Assembly: GCA_027066965.1 (NCBI GenBank)
Contig: JAMOMT010000161.1
Span: 1 to 6,690, forward strand
Direction of reading: 5' to 3'
DNA: 6,690 bases
Origin: Archaeoglobaceae archaeon
GTDB lineage: Archaea > Halobacteriota > Archaeoglobi > Archaeoglobales > Archaeoglobaceae
Part shown: one piece after another, positions 5,230-6,690 of the stretch
How the letters are laid out: each line of letters begins with the position of its first letter
Numbering within the stretch: the stretch's first letter is position 1
Position numbers and translations under genes: made by a program
Notes under the pieces: generated by a model
The model's database searches: none
Seen by the model: only the letters and a program-made list of their open reading frames with translations
What the model was told of the DNA's origin: nothing

Positions 5230-6356
5230 TTTCGGACAAGGCCGACAACAGGAACATAATCTCTCTGGAGGATCTTAAGGAGGAAGCTGAGGAGAAGTCT
5301 GAGGAGAAGAAGGAAGAGAAGAAGCTTGAGAAGTCTCCTTACCTTTCCGACGAGGAGATAAAGGAGTACCTCGAGAGGTACAGGGGTAGAGTACCCTCCG
5401 TCATACTCAGGGACATATACGAGATGCTGAAGGGCAGGAGGATAACCGAGAGGCACATAGACCGGATAGTCGAGAAGGTAGAGTCCATGCTAAATGCGGA
5501 CAACCAGCTCAGGAAGATCGACGACATATACAGAAAGCTGGAGAGCCTCGAAAAGCTGTTGAGACAGGATGTCTCTAGGGTCTCCGATTTGGCCAGAATG
5601 GAGGCAAGTAGTGAGGAAAAGGAAGAGGAAAAGAAGATGGCTGGAGAGGAATCCGATGAAATTGGGGGTGAAGTTGAAATCGAGGTTGAAGGTGTACCTG
5701 GAGAATACGAGTTTAAAGTTGAGAATAAGAGGTCCGGAGCGTCTGGTGGGGAGGACAGAGGTATGGCCGGTGTGGCCGGCAAGACCTCTGAGAGATTAGA
5801 ACGCCTGGGAGGTGATGTTATGACTCAAGAATATGTTGGAACGTCTGAATTTCGTGCTCACGCTCACCCTGAAGCTCGTAAAACTCACGAAAAGTATCAG
5901 GAAGTGTATCGCGAAGCGTACCCGCGCTACCCGGCGAGGAGAGATAGACCCGATCTCGAGTACGTTTCGGGTTACGGGCTTTTCGACACAGAGCCAAGAC
6001 TTTCTAGAATTCCGACTGACGCGAAGAGGATCATGCTCCTGCTGAAGTGGATTGAGTTCCTGATGGAAAGAGTCGGCTACGATGGCTTGGAGGACGTGCT
6101 GAACTACTACGTCGACATAAACTGGATAAGCGAGGATGTTCTCATGGCTGTGCTCAGGTACGCCAAGGGAATAAAGCTCTACCACGACAACTCCGACTGG
6201 AGACCTGTTGGATACATGAATGTTCAGGATCACCTGATGAGCCTGCTGTACATAGAGGCTCTGAGGACGGGCAGGTTCGACAGGAACTTGATTATGGAGG
6301 TGGAGAAGGACCTTTACAGAATGAAAAAGGAGGTAGCAGAGCTCCATGGGGTTTAG
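5226..6356 (+). CDS. arlD: Archaellum accessory protein ArlD (FlaD) with C-terminal ArlD/E domain
   Basis: Cytosolic partner of ArlC in the motor-chemotaxis ring. The 376-residue protein has a charged N-terminus (12-36, Glu/Lys repeats), a helical segment with YLSDEEIKEYLERYRGRVPS (39-58) and a coiled coil to about 125, a low-complexity acidic/glycine linker (about 126-198), and a C-terminal ArlD/E domain (about 250-350). That domain shows the family pattern IPTDAKRIMLLLKWIEFLMERVG, DVLNYYVDINWISEDVL and GYMNVQDHLMSLLYIEAL (read as separate blocks). No separate arlE gene follows. An in-frame ATG at codon 199 (5820) has its own strong ribosome binding site, so a 178-residue C-terminal form may also be made. 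The linker and the residues just after codon 199 use CGT/CGC and GAA codons unlike the flanks. The end overlaps arlF by 11 nt. Confidence 0.92.
   Translation: MISDKADNRNIISLEDLKEEAEEKSEEKKEEKKLEKSPYLSDEEIKEYLERYRGRVPSVILRDIYEMLKGRRITERHIDRIVEKVESMLNADNQLRKIDDIYRKLESLEKLLRQDVSRVSDLARMEASSEEKEEEKKMAGEESDEIGGEVEIEVEGVPGEYEFKVENKRSGASGGEDRGMAGVAGKTSERLERLGGDVMTQEYVGTSEFRAHAHPEARKTHEKYQEVYREAYPRYPARRDRPDLEYVSGYGLFDTEPRLSRIPTDAKRIMLLLKWIEFLMERVGYDGLEDVLNYYVDINWISEDVLMAVLRYAKGIKLYHDNSDWRPVGYMNVQDHLMSLLYIEALRTGRFDRNLIMEVEKDLYRMKKEVAELHGV
5807..5816 (+). promoter_or_regulatory. Internal Shine-Dalgarno in arlD
   Basis: GGGAGGTGAT is a nine-base match (GGAGGTGAT) to the archaeal anti-Shine-Dalgarno and is followed after 3 nt by an in-frame ATG at 5820. 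It is as strong as the sites before archaellin and arlD themselves. Confidence 0.6.
5820..6356 (+). CDS. Possible ArlE-like short product from internal start in arlD
   Basis: Translation from ATG 5820 would give 178 residues, MTQEYVGTSEFR onward: a His/Tyr/Arg-rich stretch of about 45 residues and then the whole ArlD/E domain. In methanococci ArlE is a separate small protein homologous to the C-terminus of ArlD, and from memory a short ArlD form from an internal start has been reported there; here there is no separate arlE. The strong ribosome binding site and the break in codon use at this point support a second product. It is in frame with arlD and could also be just part of it. Confidence 0.5.
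   Translation: MTQEYVGTSEFRAHAHPEARKTHEKYQEVYREAYPRYPARRDRPDLEYVSGYGLFDTEPRLSRIPTDAKRIMLLLKWIEFLMERVGYDGLEDVLNYYVDINWISEDVLMAVLRYAKGIKLYHDNSDWRPVGYMNVQDHLMSLLYIEALRTGRFDRNLIMEVEKDLYRMKKEVAELHGV
6329..6334 (+). promoter_or_regulatory. Shine-Dalgarno of arlF within arlD
   Basis: GGAGGT lies 11 nt before ATG 6346, a slightly long but usable spacing. It supports the start that overlaps the arlD end. Confidence 0.55.
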
Positions 6357-6690
6357 CGTAACTGCTGCCTTTGCCCTACTGATGATCGCATGCCTTGTGG
6401 CGTTTGGAGCAGTGATGACAGTGTTAGATGCCAATATCAAGGCGATAAATGCAGCTGAAAAGCAGCAAACGAAGCTGAAGGTCGAAAAGGCGAATACGGA
6501 CTTTCGCATAGTTTCGATAAACGCGACGAACACGACTATATCGACTTACACACTGCAAGTGATCGTTTACAACGACGGCTCTACGACTCTGAAGTCGAGT
6601 GACTTTTCGGTTCTCGTCGATGGAGTGCTCGAGAACTTCACGTACAACGTGAGCTACCTGTTCCCCCTCAAGAGCCTGCTGATTACGGTC
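6346..6690 (+). CDS. arlF: Archaellum protein ArlF (FlaF), 5' part, cut by window edge
   Basis: Stator-like archaellum protein, anchored in the membrane by one N-terminal helix with a beta-sandwich domain outside that binds the S-layer. The 115 codons present begin MGFSVTAAFALLMIA, the typical ArlF opening, with a hydrophobic segment at about 5-27, then a charged helix (28-50) and the ArlF domain with VYNDGSTTLKSSDFSVLVDG (74-93). Four sequons (N59, N62, N97, N101) lie in the predicted outside part. The ATG overlaps arlD by 11 nt. The gene continues beyond the right edge, where arlG, arlH, arlI and arlJ would be expected. ArlG is the main alternative, but the MGFS start favours ArlF. Confidence 0.88.
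   Translation, partial: MGFSVTAAFALLMIACLVAFGAVMTVLDANIKAINAAEKQQTKLKVEKANTDFRIVSINATNTTISTYTLQVIVYNDGSTTLKSSDFSVLVDGVLENFTYNVSYLFPLKSLLITV

Noticed and set aside
5796..6533. 245-codon antisense frame over arlD/arlF
   Set aside because: Shadow of two well-recognised genes; it crosses their overlap and has no recognisable domain.
1..6690. CRISPR array, tRNA, rRNA, insertion sequence or prophage
   Set aside because: No regularly spaced repeats, cloverleaf pattern, transposase or phage genes were seen on either strand.

Overview
The window looks archaeal and euryarchaeal, most likely a hyperthermophile of the Archaeoglobales type (genus not resolvable by reading). The evidence is an archaellin gene with a class III signal peptide, followed by arlC/arlD/arlF-type genes, ribosome binding sites that match the archaeal 16S tail (GGAGGTGA), heavy use of AGA/AGG and ATA codons, TATA-type promoters with T-tract terminators, and very Glu/Lys-rich proteins. 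No phage, transposon, CRISPR array, rRNA or tRNA was seen.

Region 1 (1-1754). The first 27 codons of a minus-strand membrane protein run off the left edge and are divergent from purQ, the glutaminase subunit of FGAM synthase. Only 58 bp separate the two start codons, and one TATA-like element in the middle could serve both. An MscS-family mechanosensitive channel gene starts 4 nt after purQ and is probably co-transcribed with it.

Region 2 (1755-3780). After a 140-bp gap comes a winged-helix regulator that resembles the euryarchaeal archaellum regulator type (EarA-like, inferred). Its coding frame clearly begins upstream of the first GTG, and the best-placed start is a CTG behind a good Shine-Dalgarno. 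It is followed by a possible 48-codon small ORF and an M20 (DapE/ArgE-type) metallopeptidase whose start codon lies in a 12-bp inverted repeat.

Region 3 (3781-6690). T-rich terminator-like DNA and a 197-bp control region lead into the archaellum (fla/arl) operon: archaellin, arlC, a long arlD with a C-terminal ArlD/E domain, and arlF cut by the right edge. The remaining genes (arlG, H, I, J) would be expected just outside. The archaellin forms the filament, ArlC/D/E the cytosolic ring that links the motor to chemotaxis signalling, and ArlF the stator-like part that contacts the S-layer.

The most notable points are a strong in-frame internal ribosome binding site and ATG in arlD that could release a separate ArlE-like protein, a probable non-canonical CTG start in the regulator, clustered TACNNA-like hexamers and a palindrome upstream of the archaellin TATA box, and the inverted repeat over the peptidase start. 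The gene content itself is a recognisable housekeeping plus archaellum locus; I did not find a wholly new system.
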